From NCBI GenBank assembly GCA_902489375.1, contig CABTZP010000018.1, positions 1 to 18,569 of the forward strand: a stretch of 18,569 nt of DNA, written 5' to 3'. Below the pieces are notes generated by a model. That model made no database searches, was not told the DNA's origin, and was given only the letters and a program-made list of their open reading frames with translations. Each line of letters opens with the position of its first letter. Positions within the stretch are counted from its first letter, which is position 1. Positions 1-7,354 of this stretch are shown piece by piece. A program made the position numbers and the translations under genes. This DNA comes from an uncultured Tissierellia bacterium (GTDB taxonomy: Bacteria > Bacillota > Clostridia > Tissierellales > Peptoniphilaceae).

Positions 1-55
1 AAAAAAAAAAAAAAAAAAAAGGGGGGGGCGGCCAACCCCCCCCCCCTCTTTTTGA
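1..55. other. Low-complexity window end, probable assembly artefact
   Basis: The first bases are a run of 20 A, then 8 G, the spacer CGGCCAA, and a run of 12 C. Ordinary sequence resumes near position 50. Read on the minus strand this is a G-run/C-run hairpin followed by a long T run. It therefore mimics an intrinsic terminator just downstream of the lipoprotein gene that ends at 84. A similar G-run/C-run structure with an adjoining A run sits at the other window end, so an assembly or sequencing artefact is more likely than a real terminator. Confidence 0.6.
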
Positions 56-83
56 TCTTCTTCTTGATTTTCACCGTGTCCGG

Positions 84-908
84 TTATTTCGCCGGATTTA
101 CCTTGGCATCACCGGAAAGATTCTTTTCGATTTTGGGCTCGCCTACATATTCAACGAGGGTTTTTCCATCCGCGTTGACCTGAAGTTTCTTTTCCGCGTT
201 AATGACCAGATGAGAATCTCCGTTGGAATCAACCACCACGTCTTTTGCTTTAAAGTCTTTTAAATCCATCCTGCTGTTTCCGTTGGCCTCAACATGAAGG
301 TCATCACAAAGGCCAACAAAACGTAAGTCATGTTCTCCCGCCAGGGAAACCACCATCTCCTTAGCCTTGGCTTTTACCGTACCCACACTTTCTCCATCAA
401 ACATGACGGTAAAGCTGTCGGTTTCTCCCCGGTCAAGATTGAGGGTGATTCCGCCCACGATGCGAAGCTCCTTAAGCCCGGCGCCAAGGGAAATAGTTCC
501 TTTAAAATCATCCGCCAAGGTTAAGGAAAAATCGCCTTCATCACCGGAAACCAGCTTTGGCCCCTCCACGGAGGTCATGACTTTTTCTTCCTGAGCCGGG
601 TTATAAACCACAATCACATCCCCCTGGGTTCCCTTTTCACGTTTGCCCGAACGGATGGTCAGGGTGTAGGCTTCCGCATTGACCTGGTCCTTTTGAGGAA
701 CATACTCTTCTGATGCTTCCTTCGGGGTTTCAGCCTTTTCCCCAGACTCCTCTGTCGCTATTTTTCCATCCTGGCTGGCCTGGACACTTTCTGAAAGCTC
801 TTTGGATTGATCCTCGGTCTTCCCTCCGGATTTATCTCCACAGGCAGTTAAAATGAAGGCTAAAGCTGCAAGATAGCTGACCGTACGAATCAAAGATTTT
901 TTCTTCAT
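84..908 (-). CDS. GIN-domain (DUF2807-like) lipoprotein
   Basis: This is a 274-residue predicted lipoprotein. The N-terminus has a Lys-rich start, a hydrophobic stretch (about 8-20) and a lipobox L20-T-A-C23, so it should be exported and lipid-anchored at Cys23 on the outer face of the membrane. Residues 24-75 are a low-complexity, acidic, Ser/Glu/Lys-rich linker. From about residue 100 to the end, repeated short beta-strand segments (for example VEANGNSRMDLKDF, DVVVDSNGDSHLVIN and LQVNADGKTLVEYVGEP) resemble the right-handed beta-helix of the putative autotransporter adhesin head (GIN/DUF2807) family. The molecular function of that family is unknown. The start at 908 is supported by AAAGGAG 5-6 nt upstream. 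It follows the radical SAM terminator, so it is probably a single-gene unit with its own promoter (992-997). The family call rests on pattern recognition of the C-terminal repeats. Confidence 0.82.
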   Translation of the reverse strand: MKKKSLIRTVSYLAALAFILTACGDKSGGKTEDQSKELSESVQASQDGKIATEESGEKAETPKEASEEYVPQKDQVNAEAYTLTIRSGKREKGTQGDVIVVYNPAQEEKVMTSVEGPKLVSGDEGDFSLTLADDFKGTISLGAGLKELRIVGGITLNLDRGETDSFTVMFDGESVGTVKAKAKEMVVSLAGEHDLRFVGLCDDLHVEANGNSRMDLKDFKAKDVVVDSNGDSHLVINAEKKLQVNADGKTLVEYVGEPKIEKNLSGDAKVNPAK

Positions 909-951
909 AGTTTTCTCCTTTACATCTCCTTCTTACATTTTATTGAAAAGC

Positions 952-969
952 GAAAGATCAGGATCTTTC
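952..969. promoter_or_regulatory. 18-bp palindrome in leader of lipoprotein gene
   Basis: GAAAGATC-AG-GATCTTTC has two perfect 8-bp arms around a 2-bp centre. It lies between the proposed -10 (992-997) and the start codon at 908, so it would sit just downstream of the transcription start. A 2-nt loop makes a poor RNA hairpin, so a dimeric repressor site in DNA is the better guess. No cognate regulator can be named. Confidence 0.4.
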
Positions 970-991
970 TTACCACCTAACCTGTCTTTTA

Positions 992-997
992 ATTATA
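992..997 (-). promoter_or_regulatory. Candidate -10 of the lipoprotein gene
   Basis: A perfect TATAAT on the minus strand lies 84 nt upstream of the lipoprotein start and immediately downstream of the radical SAM terminator. The region 17 bp further upstream is the T-rich terminator tail and offers no good -35. The assignment rests on the -10 and on position. Confidence 0.4.
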
Positions 998-1008
998 GTG
1001 GATAAGAG

Positions 1009-1045
1009 GAAAATAAAAAAGGTCCTCTGCGATCTTGAGGACCTT
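1009..1045 (-). terminator. Intrinsic terminator after the radical SAM gene
   Basis: The stem is AAGGTCCTC (1019-1027) pairing perfectly with GAGGACCTT (1037-1045) around a 9-nt loop. On the minus strand it is followed by a T-rich tract (positions 1018 down to 1009). It lies about 40 nt past the radical SAM stop codon and would end the TetR/radical SAM transcript before the lipoprotein gene. Confidence 0.88.
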
Positions 1046-1086
1046 AAGATGAAAAACCTGAGCAATCCGATTTCTTCTGTTTTTTC

Positions 1087-2469
1087 CTATGCTTTTTTAC
1101 AGACTTCGCTCGTCTTTTTTCTGGCTTCTTTTCCCTCGTTCCAAAGTTGATCGGCCCTGGGCTGCCAATTTTTCGCGTAATCAACCGTCTTATCGCACAG
1201 ATGATCCGCTGATTCCGGAGATAAGGGGTCCGTGGAGATCGCGTGGGTCTCTTTGACCATTTTTCTTAAAAATTCCGGATTTTCCAGCATCGGACAAGGC
1301 TGGAGCATATTTTTATTGAAGGGCTGCTGATCATGATAAGCCATAAAGAGGGGGCTTTGCAGACATTCAACCAGGCTCATCTCATGAATGTTAGCAGTGG
1401 AATAGTGGATGAAAACGCAGGGATCCACATCACCTTTGGCATTAATGTGAAGATAATTGCGCCCGCCGGCAATACATCCCCCAACGTACTGGGCGTCATT
1501 TTGGAAGTCAATCGCGAAGATCGGCTTGTTGGCCCGGACCCAGCGGATCCAGTGATAGACCTTTTCCCGCTGATCGGGATTGACCAACAGCTCTACGCTG
1601 GCATCGTTACCCACGGGCATGTAATGGAAGAACCAGGCGAATTTAGACCCCCAGTCAAGAAGATCATCCACATATTTTTCTGTGCAGATGGTATCGTAAT
1701 TTTGACTGGTATAGCAGGAGGAGGTGCCGAAAGGCAGGTGGTTATCCTTTAAAATTTTCATCCCTCTCATCACTTTTTGGAAAGTTCCCTTGCCTCGGCG
1801 GGCATCCGTCGTCATTTCGTTGCCCTCCACGCTGATGGCCGGAACAAAATTCTTAACTTCCAGCATCTGATCGGCAAAATCCTGATCAATCAGGGTCGCA
1901 TTCGTAAAGGCGAGGAACATACAGTCCTGGTGCTTCCGGCAAAGGCGGAAAAGATCGTCTTTGCGGACGGTGGGTTCTCCGCCTGTATAGATATACATAT
2001 AGACCCCGATCTTTTTTCCCTGCTCAATAATCTCATCCATGTCTTCATAGCTCAGATTGAGCCGATTCCCATATTCCGCCGCCCAGCAGCCAATACACTG
2101 AAGGTTGCAGGCGGAAGTAGGATCCATTAATATTGCCCAGGGAATGTTGCACTGGTACTTTTCTCGGGCTTGCATTCTCTTCTTTTCCGAATCGATCACG
2201 GCATTAAGGAAAAAATTGACAAAAAAGTGCTTTAAAAATTCATGGTCAATGTCCCGGCAAAGCCCCATGATCATCTGATAATAGTTGTTTTCGGGGTCCT
2301 CTAAAATTGTGCGAATCAAGGCGCGCTGACTTTGATATCCATCCGGCCCATTGCCAGAGAAACGATCCACCCAGTCTAGCAATTGAAGGGCCCGATTTTC
2401 TGGATCCTTTAAAACATAATCCATTAACACTTCCAGACTACCCTTGGCTACACTGTCCTTAAAACCCAT
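1087..2469 (-). CDS. Radical SAM protein with cysteine-rich C-terminal region
   Basis: This 460-residue protein has the radical SAM cluster motif C121-NLQ-C125-IG-C128 (CX3CX2C). It binds the [4Fe-4S] cluster that reductively cleaves S-adenosylmethionine to a 5'-deoxyadenosyl radical. The G163-GEP SAM-binding motif follows. Beyond the barrel, C332, C351, C392 and C425 (GC-X18-C and a later PCP) suggest an auxiliary cluster of the SPASM/twitch kind, though the spacing is not textbook. Residues 1-110 form a helical extension before the barrel, probably with a partner- or substrate-related role. The start at 2469 is preceded by a modest AAGAGG site. The gene lies 105 bp downstream of a TetR-type regulator on the same strand and ends at an intrinsic terminator, so the pair is probably one regulated unit. 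No precursor peptide, transporter or maturase partner adjoins it. The substrate is unknown. Confidence 0.85.
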   Translation of the reverse strand: MGFKDSVAKGSLEVLMDYVLKDPENRALQLLDWVDRFSGNGPDGYQSQRALIRTILEDPENNYYQMIMGLCRDIDHEFLKHFFVNFFLNAVIDSEKKRMQAREKYQCNIPWAILMDPTSACNLQCIGCWAAEYGNRLNLSYEDMDEIIEQGKKIGVYMYIYTGGEPTVRKDDLFRLCRKHQDCMFLAFTNATLIDQDFADQMLEVKNFVPAISVEGNEMTTDARRGKGTFQKVMRGMKILKDNHLPFGTSSCYTSQNYDTICTEKYVDDLLDWGSKFAWFFHYMPVGNDASVELLVNPDQREKVYHWIRWVRANKPIFAIDFQNDAQYVGGCIAGGRNYLHINAKGDVDPCVFIHYSTANIHEMSLVECLQSPLFMAYHDQQPFNKNMLQPCPMLENPEFLRKMVKETHAISTDPLSPESADHLCDKTVDYAKNWQPRADQLWNEGKEARKKTSEVCKKA

Positions 2470-2554
2470 ATTAACCTCTTTTCTGTTAACGGTTTAAATG
2501 AACGATACGCTTTTTCCCCTATAAGTGTATAAAAGCGATTCCGCTCGTCCAATA

Positions 2555-2574
2555 GACAATGTATAAAGCTTGTC
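2555..2574. promoter_or_regulatory. Candidate inverted repeat between TetR and radical SAM genes
   Basis: The plus-strand sequence GACAATGTATAAAGCTTGTC has 5-bp arms GACAA/TTGTC separated by 10 bp and directly abuts the TetR stop codon. It could be an operator for an internal promoter of the radical SAM gene. On the minus strand TTGGAC and TACACT, 17 bp apart, lie just downstream. The arms are short and the inner bases do not match, so the support is weak. Confidence 0.22.
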
Positions 2575-3168
2575 CTAATCCCGCTTATGGGACAGGCTTC
2601 TGTTTTTCTCAGCGAAAGCCTTGAGTGAAGCGTCAATCGAAACTTGAATTAAAAGGTAATAATCTTCAATACTCTCCCGTCTTTGTTTGGGCATCCCCTT
2701 CTCCAGCCATTCGAAAAATAAGCCGATGAACACCCAGGTAAAAGAATCCGTGATGAACTTTCTTTCTTCGGGAAGAATTTCCTTGGATAAGGGCGCGTTT
2801 TCGATGATTTTCTTAATCTGTTCATGAATCCAGGGCCGAATAATCCCTTCATAGTAATAACGATATTTCGGATTATACGAATGAAGAAAAGTGATTCGAT
2901 TCTCTGAGAGATGGTCAAATAGTTTTTCAATTTTGGTGATTAAGGGATCCTCCGCATCAAAAATCAGGTGTTCGCTAAGAAGTCCATAACGCCTTTTTAA
3001 AATCCACTCCAAAAGATCAAAAATATCCGTGAAGTGATAATAAAAAGTTTGTCGGTTAAAGCCCGACTGGTCCACAATCTCCTGAATCGTAATCTTCTCA
3101 ATCGGCTTTTCTTTTAACAAGCTGACAAGGGAATCGGCCAAAATCATTTTTGTGTCCAAAGATGCCAT
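2575..3168 (-). CDS. TetR/AcrR-family transcriptional regulator
   Basis: This 197-residue regulator has a TetR_N DNA-binding domain at residues 6-55. The helix-turn-helix (about 26-47) ends in the classic recognition-helix pattern SGFNRQTFYYHF. The rest is an alpha-helical ligand-binding/dimerisation domain of low conservation (61-197) with aromatic-rich helices. It probably represses the downstream radical SAM gene and itself. The start at 3168 is supported by a strong AGGAGG a few bases upstream. A perfect 18-bp palindrome (3232-3249) lies 64 bp upstream of the start and is the obvious operator candidate. The inducer cannot be read from the sequence. The family call is secure; the target assignment is inferred from neighbourhood. 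Confidence 0.9.
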   Translation of the reverse strand: MASLDTKMILADSLVSLLKEKPIEKITIQEIVDQSGFNRQTFYYHFTDIFDLLEWILKRRYGLLSEHLIFDAEDPLITKIEKLFDHLSENRITFLHSYNPKYRYYYEGIIRPWIHEQIKKIIENAPLSKEILPEERKFITDSFTWVFIGLFFEWLEKGMPKQRRESIEDYYLLIQVSIDASLKAFAEKNRSLSHKRD

Positions 3169-3231
3169 TCCACCCTCCTGTACATCAGCAAAATAGGATT
3201 CTTAATAATGTAAATACCCAAAAGTCTTCCC

Positions 3232-3249
3232 TGTTAATAATTATTAACA
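3232..3249. promoter_or_regulatory. Perfect 18-bp palindrome upstream of tetR, candidate operator
   Basis: TGTTAATAATTATTAACA is identical to its own reverse complement. It lies between the OGG stop codon (3265) and the TetR start (3168). On the minus strand its last six bases read TTAACA, an acceptable -35 element, with only weak -10 candidates (TTTACA or TACATT) 17-19 bp downstream. Occupancy would block the TetR/radical SAM promoter, which fits autorepression. Its half sites resemble, but are spaced wider than, the clostridial Rex-type pattern. Confidence 0.55.
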
Positions 3250-3264
3250 AAAAGACAGAAAAAA

Positions 3265-4140
3265 CTATGCCTGCTTCGTTTTCTCCTGGTTCCTTGCGTA
3301 TTCAAAAAGAAACTGCTGGACCACCCCCTGATAGGGGGAAAATTTTTCCAGGTCCAATTTTCCCTGATAATGGTCATCCAAAACCCGGTTGATCCAAACG
3401 TCCCGAGGAAAGGCACTAAGCCGGTGGAAACCATAGAGCATGACACAGGAAGCGACTTTTTCTCCCACCCCGTATAGGGATAAGAGCCGGTCTTTGAGCT
3501 CCTGGTCAGAAAGATGCGTAAGGCTTTTTAGGTCCACTTTTCCAGAAGCGGCCTCCTCCGCCAAACGGCGAAGATATTTTTCCCGGTATCCAAGGCGCAG
3601 GCCCGCCCAGTCTGCGTCTGTAAAGCCAGCCAACTCTTCCGGCCCGGGGAAGGCATAGAGTTCTTTTAAAAAAAAGCCGTCTTGTCGATGATCCTCCATG
3701 AGCTTATCTTCGGCTGTAAGAAAAATTTTCTTTCCTCCTGCCCGGCATAAGGCATCCACCGCTTTTTTGATGGCGGGGGTGTTTTTTCTTTGAGAAAGGA
3801 TGAAGCTGACCAGACATTCCCAGGGATCCTGGCGAAGGATTCGAATTCCCTTCCCCGCATGGAAGGCCGATAGGAGATAGGGATCTTCCGCCTGAAGAAT
3901 CCTTTCTTCAATCCGGGAATAGTCCATATCTAGGTCAAAGTAGGGGGTCCAGATCGCATCAAACTCTTCCTGACTGGTATAAAAACCGCTTTGCCCGTCT
4001 GGAAGGATCTCCATCATGACGGCTCGGTTTCCCGCGGCCAGGACATATTTTTCTTTTCCCGCGGGATAAAAACGGAAGGCCTGGCCGCTTTTCGTGATTT
4101 TATTGAGATCAAAATGGCTTCCCAGCTCCTGAATCACCAT
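3265..4140 (-). CDS. 8-oxoguanine DNA glycosylase, OGG1-type
   Basis: This 291-residue base-excision repair enzyme of the OGG1-like HhH-GPD superfamily removes 8-oxoguanine from DNA and nicks the abasic site through a Schiff base. The N-terminal OGG_N-type region (1-105) contains the SGQAFRF strand. The HhH-GPD domain spans about 105-255, with LSQRKN at 115-120. The hairpin GVGEKVASC carries the catalytic Lys228, and FPRDVWI carries the conserved Asp247. Both align in order with human OGG1 Lys249 and Asp268. The length is normal for the family. The start at 4140 has only a weak AGGA-like site very close to the ATG, but no better in-frame start is visible. It is the first gene of a minus-strand run. 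The tetR gene begins 96 bp downstream with no clear terminator between, so read-through is possible. Confidence 0.88.
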   Translation of the reverse strand: MVIQELGSHFDLNKITKSGQAFRFYPAGKEKYVLAAGNRAVMMEILPDGQSGFYTSQEEFDAIWTPYFDLDMDYSRIEERILQAEDPYLLSAFHAGKGIRILRQDPWECLVSFILSQRKNTPAIKKAVDALCRAGGKKIFLTAEDKLMEDHRQDGFFLKELYAFPGPEELAGFTDADWAGLRLGYREKYLRRLAEEAASGKVDLKSLTHLSDQELKDRLLSLYGVGEKVASCVMLYGFHRLSAFPRDVWINRVLDDHYQGKLDLEKFSPYQGVVQQFLFEYARNQEKTKQA

Positions 4141-4236
4141 GTCCTATCCCCCTCTCCCCCTGGACCTTTTCCCGGCAAAAGCAATTAAAATGGCTTTTTC
4201 TTTTAAGAAAATACCCTTTTTCTTTTCCCCTATCTC

Positions 4237-4264
4237 TTGACAAATCTTTTTTTATCTGTACTAT
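4237..4264 (+). promoter_or_regulatory. Promoter of the GntR/ABC operon
   Basis: A consensus -35 TTGACA (4237-4242) is followed after 16 bp by TACTAT (4259-4264), a 4/6 match to the -10. It drives the plus-strand regulator/ABC operon and implies a leader of roughly 110 nt. Confidence 0.6.
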
Positions 4265-4280
4265 TTACATTAGTATAGAT
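4254..4280. promoter_or_regulatory. Inverted-repeat operator over the GntR operon -10
   Basis: The arms ATCTGTACTA (4254-4263) and TAGTATAGAT (4271-4280) match in 9 of 10 positions around a 7-bp centre. The left arm covers the -10 element, so a bound dimer would block RNA polymerase. The YtrA-type GntR protein encoded next is the natural candidate for an autoregulator. Confidence 0.55.
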
Positions 4281-4380
4281 GATGTTGAGGGCGCCGGAAA
4301 GAAATCTCTTTGCCTTCCGGTGATCCCCATCCGGACAAATCGACCGGATTGAAAATGAAAAAGGAGAAAAGGAGGATACG

Positions 4381-4740
4381 ATGTTTTCCATTGATCCGGG
4401 GAATAAAGATCCCCTATATAAGCAAATCATCGATCAGTTTTTCTTCCTGGCCGCCAAAGAAATGATTCAAGATGGCGATCAGCTCCCGTCCATTCGGGAA
4501 TTGGCAGAAAAATTGGGCATCAATCCCAATACCGTTGCCCGGTCTTATCAGGAATTAGAAAGACTGGGCTATATCGTAACGATTCCAAAAAAAGGAACTT
4601 ATGTTTCCGGCGGAAATCCTCAACGGCTCATTGCGCAGCAGGCTAAAGAAGCCCTGACCAATTGGTTTGAAAAATATCTGAGCCTGGGCATTCTTCCCCA
4701 AACCTTAAAAGAGATCAGCGAGGAGGTCATTCATGCTTAA
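4381..4740 (+). CDS. GntR-family regulator, YtrA subfamily
   Basis: This 119-residue protein has an N-terminal GntR winged helix-turn-helix (about 10-77, with PLYKQIIDQ, LPSIRELAEKLGINPNTVARSY and the wing IPKKGTYVSG). A short helical tail (about 80-119) replaces the large effector domain of other GntR families. That architecture defines the YtrA subfamily, whose members usually repress the ABC transporter genes next to them. The start at 4381 is backed by AGGAGG about 5 nt upstream. The stop codon overlaps the ATPase start by 8 nt (ATGCTTAA), implying translational coupling. Autorepression through 4254-4280 is an inference from position and symmetry. The inducing signal is unknown; cell-envelope stress is common for the subfamily. 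Confidence 0.92.
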   Translation: MFSIDPGNKDPLYKQIIDQFFFLAAKEMIQDGDQLPSIRELAEKLGINPNTVARSYQELERLGYIVTIPKKGTYVSGGNPQRLIAQQAKEALTNWFEKYLSLGILPQTLKEISEEVIHA

Positions 4741-5596
4741 AATTGAACATTTGTCCAAAGACTTTGACGGTTTTCCCGTCCTGATCGATCTAAACTGGAC
4801 GATCCCGGATCAAAAGATTGTGGGCCTGATTGGGGCCAACGGATCGGGAAAATCAACCCTTCTCCGCTGCCTTTCCGGCGTTTATGTCCCCAGCCAGGGC
4901 ATCCTGCGCTATGATGATAAGCCCCTTTCCGAAAGCCGTGAAAGGCTCATGTCCATCCCCGATGAGCCCTTTTACGTCTCCCGCTTTTCCACCCGGGAAA
5001 TGACCCTGTTCTACAAGTCATTTTATAAGACCTTCTCGGACGAATCCTATCAGAAACTCTTAACGGCTTTCCATTTCGATGAAAATAAACCCATCCACCA
5101 GCTTTCCAAGGGACTGAAAAGGCAGTCCGCCATCATTTTGGGTCTAAGCTGTATGCCCAGGCTAATCACCATGGATGAGTCCTTTGACGGCCTGGATCCC
5201 CGGATGAGACTGACGTTAAAAAGAGAATTAATCCGACGGGTCAGTGAGGAAGGATGCTCCATTATTATCTCTTCTCATAACATTCGCGAACTAGAGGATA
5301 TTTGTGATGAAATGGCCCTTTTGGAGAATCATTCGATTGCCTTTACCAAGACCCTTGAGGAGCTAAACAGCAACTATCACAAGGTTCAGCTAGGCTATGA
5401 GGAAAGCCCGGATCCTTCTTTATTTAAAGAGCTGAATCTTCTGAACCTGGAAATCACGAACCGGATCGCAACCGTAATCTATAAGGGCGATGAAACCATG
5501 GAAAAAATTCAGGAAACCAAGCCCCTTTTGATCAACCCCCTTCCTCTTTCCATGGAGGAAATCTTTGTCGCAGAGATGGAGGAAACCCATGAATAA
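4733..5596 (+). CDS. ABC transporter ATP-binding protein, YtrB/BcrA-like
   Basis: This 287-residue cytoplasmic ATPase energises the permease encoded next. It shows Walker A GANGSGKST (34-42), a variant signature LSKGLKRQ (124-131), Walker B LITMDE with catalytic Glu149, the D-loop FDGLD and an H-loop His182 (SSHN). The Q-loop region reads IPDEP (75-79) rather than carrying a glutamine; acidic replacements there are seen in drug/peptide-exporter ATPases of this class. The last 90 residues are a poorly conserved C-terminal extension, typical of the BcrA/YtrB group. GAGG precedes the ATG. The gene overlaps the regulator upstream and the permease downstream by 8 nt each, so the three are one operon. 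The substrate is not predictable. Confidence 0.92.
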   Translation: MLKIEHLSKDFDGFPVLIDLNWTIPDQKIVGLIGANGSGKSTLLRCLSGVYVPSQGILRYDDKPLSESRERLMSIPDEPFYVSRFSTREMTLFYKSFYKTFSDESYQKLLTAFHFDENKPIHQLSKGLKRQSAIILGLSCMPRLITMDESFDGLDPRMRLTLKRELIRRVSEEGCSIIISSHNIRELEDICDEMALLENHSIAFTKTLEELNSNYHKVQLGYEESPDPSLFKELNLLNLEITNRIATVIYKGDETMEKIQETKPLLINPLPLSMEEIFVAEMEETHE

Positions 5597-7346
5597 AAAA
5601 CTATATTTTCGCCAACTGATCCGCCAGTACAAGCCTTTTCTCCTCTTAAGTTTTTTCCTGTCCATGGCGGAGCCGATGATCCTTTTAACCCAAAAACAGG
5701 CTCTTTTGGAAGAAGCGAAGGCCCGTCTTTCCATGGGGAATATGGATCTCTTTACCCCGATCCACACCCTGACCTATCTGACGGTCATTTCCTGCATTTT
5801 GGCCGTGATTATCCCCTTTATTGTCTTCCATTTTCTCTATAAGAAGGCGGATCTGGATAACTACTATTCCATGCCGGTGAAAAGAGAATCTCTGTTTCGG
5901 GCACATTTCTGGTTTGGCTGGGGCGTGCTCGTCGCTCTGCCCCTTCTTCTTTCCGTCCTCTTCCGCTATGGCATTCTCTATTCCTACCTCCATGCCCTTC
6001 TCCCCAATGGTCTGGGCTTTACCGCGGTTTTTGTACGGATCTTGATCCTGATCCTCGGCAGTCTTGTCCTTTATCTTTTCACCTGTCTTTCCGTGTTTTG
6101 CACCACCAACCTCTTTAACGGATTGATTTACGCCGGGGCTATTCACACCTTCTTACCCTTCTTAACCTTTCTTATTGAGCAGGTTTCGAAAAGCCGAGTG
6201 GGCTATCTTTCGCCCATGGAGTCAGCTGGTCTCAAAGCCTATGAGCTGATCAACTTTATCAGCGGTTATGCGAGCTATTTAAACGACAAAGATGGCGGCC
6301 TTGTCCTTCCGGTCATCATTTTCTGGTTTTTCCTGGCCATCCCCCTGTTCTTCCTCGTTCAAAAGCTCTTTGCGGACCGGCGGGCGGAGAGGGTAAATGC
6401 TTCCTTTATGTATCGGAGGTTCTATCCTGCCGTCATTGGGATTTATGGGGTGACCTTCCTTACCCAGCTTTTAACCAGCGCCTTGTTCAGCAAAATTCAC
6501 CAGATCGAAGGTGTCTACTCCACTTACAATCACTATGGAATGGCCACTGAAATCCTTCAGATCTTCCTCACGGGGCTCATTTTATATTTTATTGTCCAGC
6601 TGGTCCGATATCATGGCAAGCCGCCCCTGGTAAAAAAGCTAGGCGTTTACCTGGTCCTCTTTGCCCTTTCCTTCGCATTCGCTTCCGGGCTGACCGGTCC
6701 TGTCCGCAGGCATATTAGCTTCAAGCAGCCGAATCCTTCAAAGGTAAAATGGGTCATGGTAAGAAATGTCAGCAGTGATGACTCCCAATTTTTATACTAT
6801 CTCGATCATCCGGATGAATATGATCCCGCCAACTTTAAAGACAATGTGGAGATGAAAGAGATCTATAAATTACGACCGGACGATCCTGATCCTCGGCCAA
6901 AATCCATTGATCAATACATTCTTCCGGAAAAACATCTGGGCGCCCCCGTCCCTTCCACCGAAGTGGGCCAGACCATCCGCTATGAGGAGGCTCTCTTCAG
7001 CGAGGAGGAGGTGAAAAAAACGATCATGGACCTTGAAAAAGAAACCATTCAAAACATCATGAACGGAAAGGCCAAGGAATTTTTAGTCGAAATTCCCTGT
7101 CAGCCCGGAGACGTTCGCTCTTATGACGGACCCTTTATTGAAATGGACGCTTCAAAAAGGGAGGACGGAAAATGCTATACGTCCAGGCAGATCATCATTC
7201 AGTTGATCTATCTGGATAAAGATAAAAAGGTCCTCATGGAAAAAGAGCTGCCCGTCTTTAAGGCCGATCGCCAAATAGTTCGACAGCTCATGAATGATAA
7301 ATTATTCGATACCAAAGGAGTCCTGGTGAAGGCCGGGGACCGGTAA
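5589..7346 (+). CDS. ABC-2-type permease with large C-terminal soluble domain
   Basis: This is a 585-residue membrane protein. I chose the ATG at 5589 over the upstream in-frame ATG at 5565 because GGAGG lies just before it and because it repeats the 8-nt overlap (ATGAATAA) with the ATPase stop. Roughly nine hydrophobic segments lie near 16-34, 62-84, 108-134, 146-171, 176-196, 237-260, 279-300, 320-340 and 350-369. A soluble region (about 370-585) follows and resembles the DUF6449 domain found at the end of this permease family. The cytoplasmic motif NYYSMPVKRESLF (91-103) matches the SLPIKR-type motif of Bacillota permeases paired with YtrA-type regulators. It is the membrane partner of the preceding ATPase, probably an exporter or envelope-stress transporter. 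Its stop codon sits one base from the convergent stop of the DUF2207 gene. Confidence 0.85.
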   Translation: MNKKLYFRQLIRQYKPFLLLSFFLSMAEPMILLTQKQALLEEAKARLSMGNMDLFTPIHTLTYLTVISCILAVIIPFIVFHFLYKKADLDNYYSMPVKRESLFRAHFWFGWGVLVALPLLLSVLFRYGILYSYLHALLPNGLGFTAVFVRILILILGSLVLYLFTCLSVFCTTNLFNGLIYAGAIHTFLPFLTFLIEQVSKSRVGYLSPMESAGLKAYELINFISGYASYLNDKDGGLVLPVIIFWFFLAIPLFFLVQKLFADRRAERVNASFMYRRFYPAVIGIYGVTFLTQLLTSALFSKIHQIEGVYSTYNHYGMATEILQIFLTGLILYFIVQLVRYHGKPPLVKKLGVYLVLFALSFAFASGLTGPVRRHISFKQPNPSKVKWVMVRNVSSDDSQFLYYLDHPDEYDPANFKDNVEMKEIYKLRPDDPDPRPKSIDQYILPEKHLGAPVPSTEVGQTIRYEEALFSEEEVKKTIMDLEKETIQNIMNGKAKEFLVEIPCQPGDVRSYDGPFIEMDASKREDGKCYTSRQIIIQLIYLDKDKKVLMEKELPVFKADRQIVRQLMNDKLFDTKGVLVKAGDR

Positions 7347-7354
7347 ATTACCGG
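7340..7354. repeat. 15-bp palindrome containing both convergent stop codons
   Basis: CCGGTAAATTACCGG is a perfect palindrome around a central A (7347). Its TAA (7344-7346) ends the permease and its TTA (7348-7350) is the TAA of the DUF2207 gene on the other strand. An alternative longer hairpin pairs GGCCGG (7331-7336) with CCGGCC (7351-7356). There is no T tract on either side, so it is not a standard intrinsic terminator. It may still slow or stabilise transcript 3' ends. Confidence 0.6.

Noticed and set aside
1..50. Strong intrinsic terminator of the lipoprotein gene
   Set aside because: A G12/C8 stem with a 20-base T run is too extreme, and a similar structure at the other window end points to an artefact.
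1087..2574. Radical SAM gene as part of a ribosomal-peptide cluster
   Set aside because: The gap to tetR and the downstream leader contain no credible short precursor frame with a binding site, and there is no neighbouring transporter or peptidase. The CPBP protease is about 11 kb away and unlinked.
4196..4211. TTTTCTT/AAGAAAA inverted repeat between the OGG and GntR genes
   Set aside because: It is pure A/T/C-run sequence in a pyrimidine-rich stretch and is expected by chance there.
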